A stretch of DNA of 43,729 nucleotides, from contig JAGFNJ010000046.1 in the NCBI GenBank assembly GCA_017592775.1, positions 1 to 43,729 on the forward strand, given 5' to 3'. This stretch comes from Candidatus Accumulibacter conexus (GTDB taxonomy: Bacteria; Pseudomonadota; Gammaproteobacteria; Burkholderiales; Rhodocyclaceae). A program made the translations under genes and the position numbers. Below, one piece after another: positions 16,186-24,469 of this stretch. Under the pieces are notes generated by a model. That model made no database searches, was not told where the DNA came from, and worked only from the letters and a program-made list of their open reading frames with translations. Position 1 is the stretch's first letter; each line of letters opens with the position of its first letter.

Positions 16186-17403
16186 ATGAACGCTGCGACG
16201 ACGCATCCGATGATCGGCTTGGCGCTTGCCGGCGGTGGCCCGGTCGGGGGTATCTATGAGGTCGGCGCGATGGCTGCTCTGGCGGAAGCGCTCGACGGGG
16301 TGGACTTCACCGCTTTCGGCATTTACGTCGGCGTCAGTTCCGGGGCGTTCATCTCGGCGGCGGTCGCCAACGGACTCGGGCCCGACAAGCTGGCGCGGAT
16401 GCTGGTCGAGAATGACACGGATGAGGTGTTCGATCCCGAGATGCTGCTGCGACCCGCCTTCGGCGAGTACTTGCGGCGTGCGCTGGCACTCCCGGTCCTG
16501 TTCTGGTCCGCGCTTCGCCAGTACCTGTCGGATCCTTGGCATCTGCGTCTGATCGAGGCCTTCCAGAGCCTGAGTCATGCCATTCCGGCCGGGGTCTTCA
16601 ACAGCGGGGGCATTGATCAACTGCTTCGCCGGCTCTTTTCCAGCGGTGGCCGCACGAACGACTTCCGGCAACTGAAGCACCGCCTGTTCATCGTCGCGAC
16701 CGACCTCGACACCGGGGAGTCGGTCGCCTTCGGGTCGCCCGCATACGCGGACGTGCCGATTTCGGTCGCGGTCCAGGCCAGCGCCGCGCTGCCGGGGCTG
16801 TTTCCACCGGTGCGCATCGGCGACCGCTATTTTGTCGATGGCGCTCTGATCAAGACTCTGCACGCTTCGGTGGCGCTGCAGGCCGGTGCCGAGTTGCTCA
16901 TCTGCATCAACCCACTGGTGCCGTTCGACTCGCGCCTGGCGGCACAGCGACCGCTGCACGAGAATCAGCCGCATGCCCCCGAACACCTGGTCGACGGTGG
17001 TCTGCCGGTGGTCCTGTCACAGACCTTCCGCGCCATCATCCATTCGCGTATGCGCACCGGGATGGATCGCTATCGCCACGAATTCGAGGGCCGGGATGTC
17101 GTCCTCTTCGAGCCGACCCGTGACGATGCCGACATGTTCTTCACCAACGTCTTCAGCTATCGTGGGCGTAGCCGGCTCTGCGAGCACGCCTATCAGCGCA
17201 CGCGCAGCGATCTCTACCGACGGCGGCACGAACTGCGGCCGATTTTTGCCAGGCACGGCATCGAACTCAATCTCGGTGTACTGAAGGATCACAGCCGTTC
17301 GCTCCTGCCGCACAAGCGCCGTCCCGACCTGGCCACGAGCGCCAGCGCACTGGACGCCACATTGGCGGACCTCGATCGCTGGTTGCGGGCGCAGCAGGCC
17401 TGA
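16186..17403 (+). CDS. patatin-like phospholipase / lipid acyl hydrolase
   Basis: The 405-residue cytoplasmic protein has the patatin catalytic set. It shows the oxyanion-loop glycines LALAGGGPVGG at residues 12-22, the nucleophile elbow G49-V-S51-S-G53, and the Asp of the Ser-Asp dyad in YFVDGAL (D217). The family hydrolyses acyl esters of phospholipids, triacylglycerols or other neutral lipids without a classical triad. The C-terminal half (about 230-405) is Arg-rich and not recognisable beyond the patatin domain. The ATG at 16186 is preceded by GAAAGGACG. A 69-codon upstream extension is Arg-rich and unlikely. Neighbours (phasin, PhaD-like regulator, WS/DGAT) suggest a lipase of storage lipid or a membrane-lipid recycling enzyme. 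Confidence 0.82.
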   Translation: MNAATTHPMIGLALAGGGPVGGIYEVGAMAALAEALDGVDFTAFGIYVGVSSGAFISAAVANGLGPDKLARMLVENDTDEVFDPEMLLRPAFGEYLRRALALPVLFWSALRQYLSDPWHLRLIEAFQSLSHAIPAGVFNSGGIDQLLRRLFSSGGRTNDFRQLKHRLFIVATDLDTGESVAFGSPAYADVPISVAVQASAALPGLFPPVRIGDRYFVDGALIKTLHASVALQAGAELLICINPLVPFDSRLAAQRPLHENQPHAPEHLVDGGLPVVLSQTFRAIIHSRMRTGMDRYRHEFEGRDVVLFEPTRDDADMFFTNVFSYRGRSRLCEHAYQRTRSDLYRRRHELRPIFARHGIELNLGVLKDHSRSLLPHKRRPDLATSASALDATLADLDRWLRAQQA

Positions 17404-17512
17404 GTGGCCCTGGTCGCCGCAGTGTGCGATGCGCGTCGATACCGGCGAGGATTCCCCGCTGCCCCGCGGAGTGCTATCCTGCTCTTTGCCGAGCGATCAC
17501 CACGGAGAGCGG

Positions 17513-18160
17513 ATGGACAGGAAACCGAAGCGGCGTACGCGCGAGCGCATCATCGAAACGAGCCTGCGCCTGTTCAACGACTTTGGTGAGCCGAACGTGA
17601 CCACCACGGTCATTGCGGACGAGATGAACATCAGCCCGGGCAACCTCTATTATCACTTTCACAACAAGGACGAGATCCTGGAGTCGATCTTTGCCGTCTT
17701 CGAGCGGGAGATCGAGGACACCCTCGCTGCGCCAACCCGACGACCTGCCGACGTGGAAGACATCTGGCTGTTCCTGCATCTGCTTTTCGAACAGATCTGG
17801 AAGTACCGCTTCTTCTACCGCGACCTGAATGACCTGCTGACGCGCAATCGCCTGCTGGAAATCCATTTCCGGCAGATCCTCGCGCACAAGGTGCGGACGG
17901 CGACGACCCTCTGCGAGAGCCTGGTTCTGGCGGGCGCCATGCGCGCCAGCAGTGACGAGTTGCGGGCGCTGGCGACGAACATGACGGTCATCGCCACCTA
18001 CTGGCTGTCGTACGAATACGCGTGTGATCCGCGTGGCAGGCTTGAAAGCGGTCGCATTGGACGCGGCGTCTATCAGGTGATGGCGATGCTGTCACCATTT
18101 CTGGTCGGCGAATCGAAGGGCCTGCTCGACCGGCTGTCAAAGGAATACCTGGTCGCCTGA
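17513..18160 (+). CDS. TetR-family regulator resembling PhaD
   Basis: The 215-residue protein opens with RTRERIIETSLRLFNDFGEPNVTTTVIADEMNISPGNLYYHFHNKDEIL, given here in pieces: RERIIETSLRLFNDFG, then a helix-turn-helix ending ISPGNLYYHFHNKDEI. That close wording, and the later WLFLHLLFEQIWKYRFFYRD and YQVMAMLSPFLV, match what I remember of PhaD, the TetR-like regulator of the Pseudomonas pha cluster that controls the phasin operon in response to a CoA intermediate. GGAGAG precedes the ATG. It lies 109 bp after the patatin gene and 49 bp before the TPR gene, all on the plus strand. Likely targets are the phasin, acyl reductase and WS/DGAT promoters, but no operator can be proven here. Confidence 0.78.
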   Translation: MDRKPKRRTRERIIETSLRLFNDFGEPNVTTTVIADEMNISPGNLYYHFHNKDEILESIFAVFEREIEDTLAAPTRRPADVEDIWLFLHLLFEQIWKYRFFYRDLNDLLTRNRLLEIHFRQILAHKVRTATTLCESLVLAGAMRASSDELRALATNMTVIATYWLSYEYACDPRGRLESGRIGRGVYQVMAMLSPFLVGESKGLLDRLSKEYLVA

Positions 18161-18209
18161 GCGGGCGCCGGTGACAACAGAGCTTTCCCAACCTATCGAG
18201 GAGGATGCC

Positions 18210-18983
18210 ATGGCCTGGAACAAGTTTCCCTATCCCGACAAGGCGTACGGCCATGCCGGCGCAGCCTTGCAGCAGAACTGGGCACGCCTGCATCGCGGCG
18301 ACTGCGAACCATTCCCCGCCGATACGAAGCTGCAGGATGCCTGGCGAAGGTATCACGCCGGTGATTTCGAACAGGCGGTCGCTGCCGGACTGGCCTGCGG
18401 CATCGCAGGTTACAATGTCGCCAACAAGGCGACGACGATCTACGCGAGCTATCTCGAGACCAGCGATGAGCGCAAGCTCAGCCTGCTGAACGAGGTGGCG
18501 CAGCGTTGCGAGGAGCAGCAGGAGAAGAAGCCGGACGATGCCAACGCCTGGTATCTGCATGCTTTCGCCCTCGGTCGCTACAGCCAGAGCATCTCGGTCG
18601 TCAAGGCGTTGGCGCAGGGGCTGGGTGGCAAGATCAAGCACAGCCTGACGCAGGCGCTGGCGCTGCAGCCCGCGCACGCCGACGCGCATATCGCCCTGGG
18701 TGCCTATCATGCCGAAGTGATCGACAAGGTTGGCGCGTTGGTTGGCGGCATCACCTACGGCGTCAAGAAGGATATCGGCAGGGAACTCCTCGAAACAGCG
18801 ATGAAACTCAACCCCGACTCGGCGATCACCCGCATCGAGTACGCCAACGCGCTGCTCCTGATGTTCGGCAAGACGAAGATGAAGGAGGCCGAGCGGCTGT
18901 ACGGGGAAGCTGCAGCCTGCGTGCCCCTGGACGCCATGGAACGGCTCGACGTCGAGGCTGCGAAAGCTGAACTCGCCGACTGA
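18210..18983 (+). CDS. TPR-repeat protein of unknown function in the storage-lipid island
   Basis: The 257-residue protein has no signal peptide. It contains at least three tetratricopeptide-like helix pairs: one around residues 40-75 (AWRRYHAGDFEQAVAAGLAC), one at 105-165 (NAWYLHAFALGRYSQ through ALALQPAHADAHIALGAYH), and one at 195-245 (METAMKLNPDSAI-like stretch through MKEAERLYGEAA). Between the second and third is a Gly-rich segment, VGALVGGITYGVKK. GAGGAGG lies eight bases before the ATG. TPR proteins act as scaffolds, so binding to lipid enzymes or granules is possible but unproven. The position after the PhaD-like gene is the only functional clue. Confidence 0.65.
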   Translation: MAWNKFPYPDKAYGHAGAALQQNWARLHRGDCEPFPADTKLQDAWRRYHAGDFEQAVAAGLACGIAGYNVANKATTIYASYLETSDERKLSLLNEVAQRCEEQQEKKPDDANAWYLHAFALGRYSQSISVVKALAQGLGGKIKHSLTQALALQPAHADAHIALGAYHAEVIDKVGALVGGITYGVKKDIGRELLETAMKLNPDSAITRIEYANALLLMFGKTKMKEAERLYGEAAACVPLDAMERLDVEAAKAELAD

Positions 18984-19108
18984 GGGCCTGTCGGGACATC
19001 GTCGCGAGCAGGCCAGGACGCAAGACGCGAGCGAGCGACGAGTCAGATCCCGTGGAGCGGCGCGATGGTCTGCCGACTCTTGTGCCGCACGTTGCGCGTC
19101 GCCGTCGG

Positions 19109-19138
19109 CCGTTCCCGGCAGGCCGCGGCCGGGAACGG
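19109..19138. terminator. hairpin between converging TPR and WS/DGAT genes
   Basis: An 11-bp perfect stem (CCGTTCCCGGC / GCCGGGAACGG) with an 8-base loop lies in the 213 bp between the two converging genes. It could terminate transcription from either side. There is no T-run on either strand, so a Rho-independent role is only probable. Confidence 0.45.
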
Positions 19139-19196
19139 TTGAGCAACGCTGCACGCTGGCGGCGCAACCGACGCATGCACAACGTTCGCGGCAGGC

Positions 19197-20708
19197 TCAG
19201 CCAGATTCGTGAGCGCCGTTCCGGCAGCTCAGGGCGAGCACATCGTCCGCCACGAGCAGCGGATCGGCCAGCCGATCCGGAGTCTCGAGCAGTGCCAGCC
19301 ACAGGAGCTTTTCGAATTCGCGGCCGAACTGGTCGGCGATCAGTTGCGGATCGTCGACCATGTTCCGGTCGCTGATGAGGCCGAACTGGACGCAGCCATG
19401 GTAGGACAGGATGCTGACGCCGATGCCGATGTCGCCGGCCTGCGGCACCCATGCCAGTTGCTGCACGATCCTGCAGCCGGCGAGGAAGCGCACCGCAGGT
19501 GACCCCGGTACGTTGGTCATCACCGCCGTCGTCTTGCTGGTCAGCAGCTTGAGGATCTGGTCCTCGACGAACCTCGGCGCCATACCGACGGCACCAAGCA
19601 GGGCAAAGGTCAGCATCGCCTGATACGAGGACTTCAATGCGGCCATCCTGGCTCGCGTTGCGTAGAGGCGGGCGAGCGGGTTGTCGCTGGCGAGCGGCAA
19701 CTCGAGCGCGACCAGACCGAAGCGGTTGCCAAGTTCCTCGCTGTCACCCGGTTGTCGGAGGTTGACCGGCACCATGGCGCGAATCTCGACTCCTTCCACC
19801 GCATTGCCCCTGTTCACCAGATAGCTGCGCATGGCGCCGGCGACCGAGGCGAGCAGCAGGTCGTTGACCGAGCACGAGAGCGCCCGGCCGACGGCCTTGA
19901 TCTCTGCCAGCGGCAGCGGTTCCGACCAGGCGACGCGCTTGACGGTGCCCGCCTTTCCCTTGAAACGCGTCCGTGTGTCATCGGGCATCAGGGCGAGCCT
20001 GCCAATCTCCTCGGCAACGGCCCGGGCGACGCTGGCATAATCGCGCAGACCTGCCGGATCGCGGCGCAGCCCCTGATACTGGCCCCAGAGGTTGCCACCG
20101 AGATTCAGCGAAGCCTGCGCCACGTCGGCAAGCGGTTCAATCACCGTGCGCCAGAAGCCGCCGCCCGTGCCGCCGTTGGCGTCGCGCTGCCGGCGCGCCG
20201 GCCGTTCGGCTGGCACTGTCGCCGGCTGACCAGCGTTCGTCGGCGCGTCGGCCCGGTCATCGGTCAGCGAGTCGATGACGCCAATCAGGGCGATGCCGTC
20301 GGCGATGGCGTGGTGGATGCGGATGACGATGGTCGAGTTGCCGTCAGCCGTGTCCACGACGTTGAACTCCCAGCGTGGCCGTGCCGGGTTGAGCGGCGTG
20401 CTTGCCATCTCGGCGACGAAATTCTGCAGTTCATGTTTGCCGCCGGGCGGCGGCAGGAACGACCGGCGAACATGCGCTTCAATGGCAAAGTCCGCATCGT
20501 CCACCCACCATGGACCATCCGTGTCCTCTCTGATGATCTGCCGAAAGCGCCGGTAGTGCGGCAGCCGCCCAGCAACCGTCCGCTTCAGTCGCTCGTCATC
20601 GATGCGGCCGCTGCAGACCATGATCCCGAGGATCTGCATCAGGTTCTCCGGACGATCCATTCGCAGCCAGGCCGTGTCGACGCTGGAGACTCTTTCGCGC
20701 GCGGTCAT
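19197..20708 (-). CDS. wax ester synthase / diacylglycerol acyltransferase family (WS/DGAT)
   Basis: The 503-residue protein shows the WS/DGAT signatures. The catalytic H132-H133-A-I-A-D137-G138 lies in RIHHAIADG, PLNPARPRWEF sits near residue 105, SVNDLLLASVAGAM near 275, VPVNLRQPGDSEELGNRFG near 310, and a C-terminal DUF1298-type domain contains SYHGCVQFGL near 450. Enzymes of this family use acyl-CoA to esterify fatty alcohols (wax esters) or diacylglycerol (triacylglycerol) at the cytoplasmic membrane, and many have both activities. The length fits the family (about 450-510). It diverges from the ACBP gene with only 76 bp between the starts. With the acyl reductase nearby, wax ester production is a reasonable prediction. 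Confidence 0.9.
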   Translation of the reverse strand: MTARERVSSVDTAWLRMDRPENLMQILGIMVCSGRIDDERLKRTVAGRLPHYRRFRQIIREDTDGPWWVDDADFAIEAHVRRSFLPPPGGKHELQNFVAEMASTPLNPARPRWEFNVVDTADGNSTIVIRIHHAIADGIALIGVIDSLTDDRADAPTNAGQPATVPAERPARRQRDANGGTGGGFWRTVIEPLADVAQASLNLGGNLWGQYQGLRRDPAGLRDYASVARAVAEEIGRLALMPDDTRTRFKGKAGTVKRVAWSEPLPLAEIKAVGRALSCSVNDLLLASVAGAMRSYLVNRGNAVEGVEIRAMVPVNLRQPGDSEELGNRFGLVALELPLASDNPLARLYATRARMAALKSSYQAMLTFALLGAVGMAPRFVEDQILKLLTSKTTAVMTNVPGSPAVRFLAGCRIVQQLAWVPQAGDIGIGVSILSYHGCVQFGLISDRNMVDDPQLIADQFGREFEKLLWLALLETPDRLADPLLVADDVLALSCRNGAHESG

Positions 20709-20738
20709 TGCAGGGGCCCCGGGGAAATTTCAAGACCA

Positions 20739-20770
20739 TATAATAGCAAGCCGTTGCAACCGATCATCAA
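20739..20770. promoter_or_regulatory. AT-rich divergent promoter region of WS/DGAT and ACBP
   Basis: The 76 bp between the two divergent starts contain a consensus -10 TATAAT at 20739-20744 on the plus strand, about 40 bp before the ACBP start. On the minus strand it contains TATTAT (20745-20740) preceded by TTGATG (20770-20765) with a 19-base spacer. The plus-strand -35 is poor. The overlap implies that one regulator could control both genes. Confidence 0.4.
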
Positions 20771-20784
20771 CCGGAGAAACCAGC

Positions 20785-21045
20785 GTGAGTGACCTGACAG
20801 CCCAATTCGAGGCCGCCGTGGCCAATTCCAAGACACTGCCCGAGCGCCCCGGCAACGCCACCTTGTTGAAGCTGTACGCGCTCTACAAGCAGGCGAGCGA
20901 GGGCGACGTCAGCGGCAGGCGTCCGGGCTTTACCGACATGGTCGGTCGTGCCAAGTTCGATGCCTGGGCGGCGCTGCAGGGCACGACGGGCGAGGAAGCG
21001 ATGCAACAGTACGTCGCACTGGTGGAGCAGTTGCGGGCAGGCTGA
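20785..21045 (+). CDS. acyl-CoA-binding protein (ACBP)
   Basis: This is an 86-residue four-helix protein matching the ACBP family in length and motif order. LTAQFEAAVANSKTLPERPGNATLLKLYALYKQA is seen here in parts: AVANSKTLPERPGN, then LLKLYALYKQASEGD, then RPGFTDMVGRAKFDAWAALQG. The KLYxLYKQAxxGD box and the K-x-DAW motif, which bind the CoA phosphate and adenine, are intact. ACBPs bind medium- to long-chain acyl-CoA and deliver it to acyltransferases. They are universal in eukaryotes and scattered in bacteria. The start is a GTG at 20785 with GGAGA upstream; this gives the exact family length. It is divergent from WS/DGAT, a likely consumer of its cargo. Confidence 0.92.
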   Translation: MSDLTAQFEAAVANSKTLPERPGNATLLKLYALYKQASEGDVSGRRPGFTDMVGRAKFDAWAALQGTTGEEAMQQYVALVEQLRAG

Positions 21046-21078
21046 GCCCTTGCCTGCACGAGCGCTTCCCGGGCGGCT

Positions 21079-21357
21079 TCAGACCGGGAAATTCTCATCG
21101 AAGAAGCGGTGAATCTCGCGCTCGATCGTCGGTTTGAGGGCGAAGAGCAGGAATCCCAGGCGGATGTTGAGGGCGACTTGGTGCTCGTCGACCGCCAGAT
21201 CTCCCGAGACACCGGGCCGCTTGAAGCGCATGACGTCACCGCTCCAGGAATAGCTGAGGTCGAATTCCTCGTTCAACTCGGCCGCCATGTGTTCGGCCGA
21301 GGCTCGTGCCTCGCTGAGGCTCTTGCCGTGGCGGCGGCGGATGACGATGTCACTCAT
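21079..21357 (-). CDS. polyhydroxyalkanoic-acid-system family protein (PHA_gran_rgn)
   Basis: This 92-residue protein reads IVIRRRHGKSLSEARASAEHMAAEL, then a strand with SYSWSGDVMRFKRPGVSGDLAV and a basic C-terminal helix (ALKPTIEREIHRFFD). It fits the small family annotated as putative polyhydroxyalkanoic acid system protein (PF09650/TIGR02610), found beside PHA genes and of unknown biochemical role. The ATG at 21357 has GGGAG upstream. It lies 22 bp downstream of rsgA on the same strand, so it is probably the last gene of the M48-phhB-rsgA operon. It converges with ACBP, 33 bp apart. Confidence 0.8.
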   Translation of the reverse strand: MSDIVIRRRHGKSLSEARASAEHMAAELNEEFDLSYSWSGDVMRFKRPGVSGDLAVDEHQVALNIRLGFLLFALKPTIEREIHRFFDENFPV

Positions 21358-21379
21358 GCGAAGGCTCCCTTGTGGCGGG

Positions 21380-22246
21380 TCAGTCGATGTCGGCACAGAG
21401 TGCGCGAAAGGCGGCGAAGCGACGGGAATCGATTTCCCCGCGGGACAGCGCGGCCTGCACGCTGCAATCCGGTTCACGGTCGTGGCGGCAGTTGCGGAAC
21501 CGGCAACTGCCGAGCAGCGGGCGCAGCTCGATGAAGGCCTCGGCAATCTCGCCGGCCGACAGGTGGTGCAGCCCGAACGCGGTCAGTCCGGGCGAGTCGA
21601 TGAGTGCCGATTGTGGGCTCGGGCGGTAGAGGCGCGCGTGCGTCGTCGTGTGCTTGCCGCTGTGCAGTGCGTGTGAAATCTCTCTCGTGCGGGCGCGGGC
21701 GCTCGGGAGCAGGGCATTGATCAGCGTTGTCTTGCCCATGCCCGACTGTCCGATCAGCAGGCTCAGTTGGTGCGACAGGTGCTCCGCGAGCGGGCTGGCA
21801 TCGTGGCGTGCCGTCAGCCTGAGCACACGGTAGCCGAGTCTCTCGTACGGTGCGAGGACGGCTGCCGCTGCTGCCAAGCGGTCTTCCAGATCGCACTTGT
21901 TGAGGACGATCAGGACGGCGATGCCCTGGCTTTCGGCGGCGACGATGCAGCGGGTGATCAACTCGTCCGAAAATGGCGGATCGGTTGCGACGACGATGAC
22001 GATCTGCGTCACGTTCGCCGCGATGAGCTTCTCGCGGCCCGAGTCCGAGCGATAGAGCAGGCTTCGCCTTGGTGCGAGCGACTCGATAACCCCTTGTTCC
22101 GAGTCGAGCTTCTCGATCAATACGCCGTCGCCGCAGACCAGTTCGCTCTTCTTGCCACGAGGCACGCAGAGCACGGTTGCGCCGTCGGCCAGCTCGACGC
22201 GATAGTGTCGCCCGTAGGCGGCGACGACCGTTCCGGTTACCGTCAA
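21380..22246 (-). CDS. rsgA: ribosome small-subunit-dependent GTPase A
   Basis: The 288-residue protein is a circularly permuted GTPase that assists late 30S subunit maturation and is activated by the ribosome. After an N-terminal OB-fold (residues 1-65) the motifs come in the order G4-G1-G3: NKCD at 116-119, GQSGMGKTT at 166-174 and DSPG at 217-220. A C-terminal zinc-binding module follows with C248, C253, H255 and C261. All key residues are present. The ATG overlaps the stop of the pterin dehydratase gene by 4 bases (ATGA), so the two are translationally coupled. Confidence 0.95.
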   Translation of the reverse strand: MTVTGTVVAAYGRHYRVELADGATVLCVPRGKKSELVCGDGVLIEKLDSEQGVIESLAPRRSLLYRSDSGREKLIAANVTQIVIVVATDPPFSDELITRCIVAAESQGIAVLIVLNKCDLEDRLAAAAAVLAPYERLGYRVLRLTARHDASPLAEHLSHQLSLLIGQSGMGKTTLINALLPSARARTREISHALHSGKHTTTHARLYRPSPQSALIDSPGLTAFGLHHLSAGEIAEAFIELRPLLGSCRFRNCRHDREPDCSVQAALSRGEIDSRRFAAFRALCADID

Positions 22247-22584
22247 ATTCTTGCCAGCGCCTCGACCTTGGCCGCGCAGATGAAATCATTGCGCGACAGG
22301 CCGCCGACGTCGTGCGTGCTGTAGCGGACGACGACACGGCCATAGCCGACCTCGAGGTCGGGGTGGTGATTCTCGCGCTCCGCCAGTCCGGCGAGCATGT
22401 TGACGAAAAGGATGGCGGCGGTGTAGCTGCTGAAGCCGAACTCCTTTCGCAGAACGCTGGCCGCGTCAATCTGCCACCCCGGCAGGTGGGCGAGCAACGC
22501 CGCCGTCTGCGTCGGGTCGATGGCGTGTTCCGTGCCGCGCAGCGGGCGGCAGTGTTCAGCTGCGAGATTCTGTTCGCCTGACAT
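22243..22584 (-). CDS. phhB: pterin-4a-carbinolamine dehydratase
   Basis: The 113-residue protein has the PCD/DCoH signature: WQIDAASVLRKEFGFSSYTAAILFVN, then AERENHHPDLEVGYGRVVVRYSTHDVGGLS with the catalytic His pair in ENHHP and the third His in THDVGG. The enzyme dehydrates 4a-hydroxytetrahydropterin and returns the cofactor to the cycle after aromatic hydroxylation. No hydroxylase gene is seen here. The chosen ATG at 22584 removes a 26-residue Arg-rich lead. Coupled to rsgA downstream, it follows the M48 protease gene by 25 bp. Confidence 0.9.
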   Translation of the reverse strand: MSGEQNLAAEHCRPLRGTEHAIDPTQTAALLAHLPGWQIDAASVLRKEFGFSSYTAAILFVNMLAGLAERENHHPDLEVGYGRVVVRYSTHDVGGLSRNDFICAAKVEALARI

Positions 22585-22609
22585 CACTCGGCCTCGTCGT
22601 CGCTCGTCT

Positions 22610-23848
22610 TCATGGTCGCTGCAGGTGCGCGATGCGCAGCGCAGCGGGTGGATGTGAGTCATAAAAAAGCGAGTGTAACGGGTCCGGGGTCAAGGTGGCT
22701 GCATTGTCCTCGTAGAGCTTCACCAGCGCCGCGACCAGCTCGCTTGCCGAGGCGTTGGCCGCGGCGTAGCGATCGGCTTCGTACTCGTCGCGGCGTGACA
22801 GCAGGCTGAGCAGAGGTGTCAGCAGGAAAGTGAAGACCGGGCCGACGAGGAAGAAGAGCAGCAGTCCGAGGGCCGTGTTCTCGTCGCGCAGGCCAAGGCC
22901 ACGGAAGAACCATTCGGCGTCGATCAGTTGGCCGAGAACGGCAAGCATGGCGAGCGAGACGGCGAACAGCATGATCATCCGCTTGACCACATGGCGGTGC
23001 CGGTAATGTCCGAGTTCGTGTGCCAGCACGGCTTCGACCTCGCCCGGCTGCAGGCGGGTGAGCAGGGTGTCGAAAAAGACGATCCGCTTGCTGCGGCCAA
23101 AGCCGGTGAAGTAGGCGTTGCCGTGGCTGGATCGCTTCGATCCGTCCATGACGAAGAGCCCGGAACTGGCAAAGCCGCAACGCGCGAGAAGTGCCTCGAT
23201 GCGCGCCCTGAGACCAGCGTCGTCGAGCGGCGAGAACTTGTTGAAGAGAGGCGCAATCCACGTCGGGTACACAAACAGCAGAAAGAGATTGAACGCGCAC
23301 CAGAACAGCCAGACGTAGAACCACCACCACTGCCCCATCCGCTCCATCAGCCAGAGCACCGCGAGGAGCGCGGGGGTGCCGATGACCAGTGCGAGCGTGG
23401 CCTGTCTGGCCAGGTCGGCGAGAAAGAGGGTCGCCGTCATCCGGTTGAAGCCAAAGCGCTCTTCGATGACGAACTGCCGGTACAGCGTCAGCGGCAGGTC
23501 GGCCAGGGCCGAGATCAGGACGACGCTGAAGATCAGGGCAACGCCATAGGCCAAGCCGTCGAGGCGCGGTGACCAGAAGTCGTGGATCGCCTGCAGGCCG
23601 CCGCCGAAAGTGAGCAGCAGCAGCAGGCAGACCTCGACGAACAGGCAGGCCCGGCCGAAGTGGCTACGCGCCAGCGTGTAGTCGGCGGCCTTCTGGTGCG
23701 CCTTGAGTTCGATCCGACCGGCAAAGCCGGCGGGGACCGCTGCCCGGTGTGCCATGACGCAGGCAGCCTGGCGTCGCGCCAGCCAGAGTCTGCAGCCACA
23801 CATCAGCAGCAGGGCGGCGATGAAGGAAAGGGAGAAGGCGTTTGGCAT
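22610..23848 (-). CDS. M48 family membrane metalloprotease (Ste24/CAAX protease 1-like)
   Basis: The 412-residue protein has an N-terminal helix, several membrane helices up to about residue 195, the zinc site HELGH at 277-281 preceded by PGEVEAVLA, two more helices, and the third ligand in DEYEADRYA near 355. The N-terminal part ([11 protein letters not shown] near 128) matches Ste24/CAAX-prenyl-protease-type M48 peptidases. In bacteria these are inner-membrane proteases of quality control. The ATG at 23848 was chosen over one five codons earlier. It diverges from orn across 44 bp. Confidence 0.9.
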   Translation of the reverse strand: MPNAFSLSFIAALLLMCGCRLWLARRQAACVMAHRAAVPAGFAGRIELKAHQKAADYTLARSHFGRACLFVEVCLLLLLTFGGGLQAIHDFWSPRLDGLAYGVALIFSVVLISALADLPLTLYRQFVIEERFGFNRMTATLFLADLARQATLALVIGTPALLAVLWLMERMGQWWWFYVWLFWCAFNLFLLFVYPTWIAPLFNKFSPLDDAGLRARIEALLARCGFASSGLFVMDGSKRSSHGNAYFTGFGRSKRIVFFDTLLTRLQPGEVEAVLAHELGHYRHRHVVKRMIMLFAVSLAMLAVLGQLIDAEWFFRGLGLRDENTALGLLLFFLVGPVFTFLLTPLLSLLSRRDEYEADRYAAANASASELVAALVKLYEDNAATLTPDPLHSLFYDSHPPAALRIAHLQRP

Positions 23849-23892
23849 GTGGTTGTGACACAATGGCGCTTTCGCGGTTCAGGTGGGATTAT

Positions 23893-24438
23893 ATGGCACA
23901 GGCCGAAAATCGCCTCGTCTGGCTGGATATGGAAATGACCGGGCTCGAGCCCGAGCGGGACCGCATCATCGAACTGGCGATGGTCGTGACCGACGATCAA
24001 CTGGTGACGATTGCCGAGTCGCCGGTGTGGGCGGTGCACCAGAGCGACTCCTGCCTCGGCGCGATGGACGAGTGGAACCGCAAGACGCACGGTCGTTCGG
24101 GGTTGATCGAGCGCGTCAGGACGTCGTTCCTTGACGAGGCGGCGGTCGAAGCGGCAGCGCTGGATTTTCTGCGCGCACACGTGGCGCAGGGGGCGAGTCC
24201 GATGTGCGGCAACTCGGTGGGCCAGGATCGGCGATTCATGCTGCGCTACATGCCGCGACTGGAGGCGTGGTTCCACTATCGCAACCTCGACGTCAGCACG
24301 CTGAAGGAGCTTTGCCGACGTTGGAAACCCGAGGTCGCCAGGGGATTCGTCAAGAAGGCCGATCACACGGCTCTGGCCGACATCCGTGAATCGATCGGCG
24401 AACTGCAGTACTACCGCGAGCATTTCATCCGGCCGTAG
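23893..24438 (+). CDS. orn: oligoribonuclease
   Basis: The 181-residue protein is a DEDDh 3'-5' exonuclease that degrades two- to five-nucleotide RNAs, including the pGpG left from c-di-GMP breakdown. Visible active-site residues are D12 and E14 in LDMEMTGL, the Asp in [11 protein letters not shown], and the His and Asp in [10 protein letters not shown]. Length and sequence are standard for Orn. The start at 23893 (ATGGCACAG) gives the family N-terminus. Confidence 0.97.
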   Translation: MAQAENRLVWLDMEMTGLEPERDRIIELAMVVTDDQLVTIAESPVWAVHQSDSCLGAMDEWNRKTHGRSGLIERVRTSFLDEAAVEAAALDFLRAHVAQGASPMCGNSVGQDRRFMLRYMPRLEAWFHYRNLDVSTLKELCRRWKPEVARGFVKKADHTALADIRESIGELQYYREHFIRP

Positions 24439-24469
24439 CGAAAGGACGTCGCGGCTGCGTCCTGCCCGA

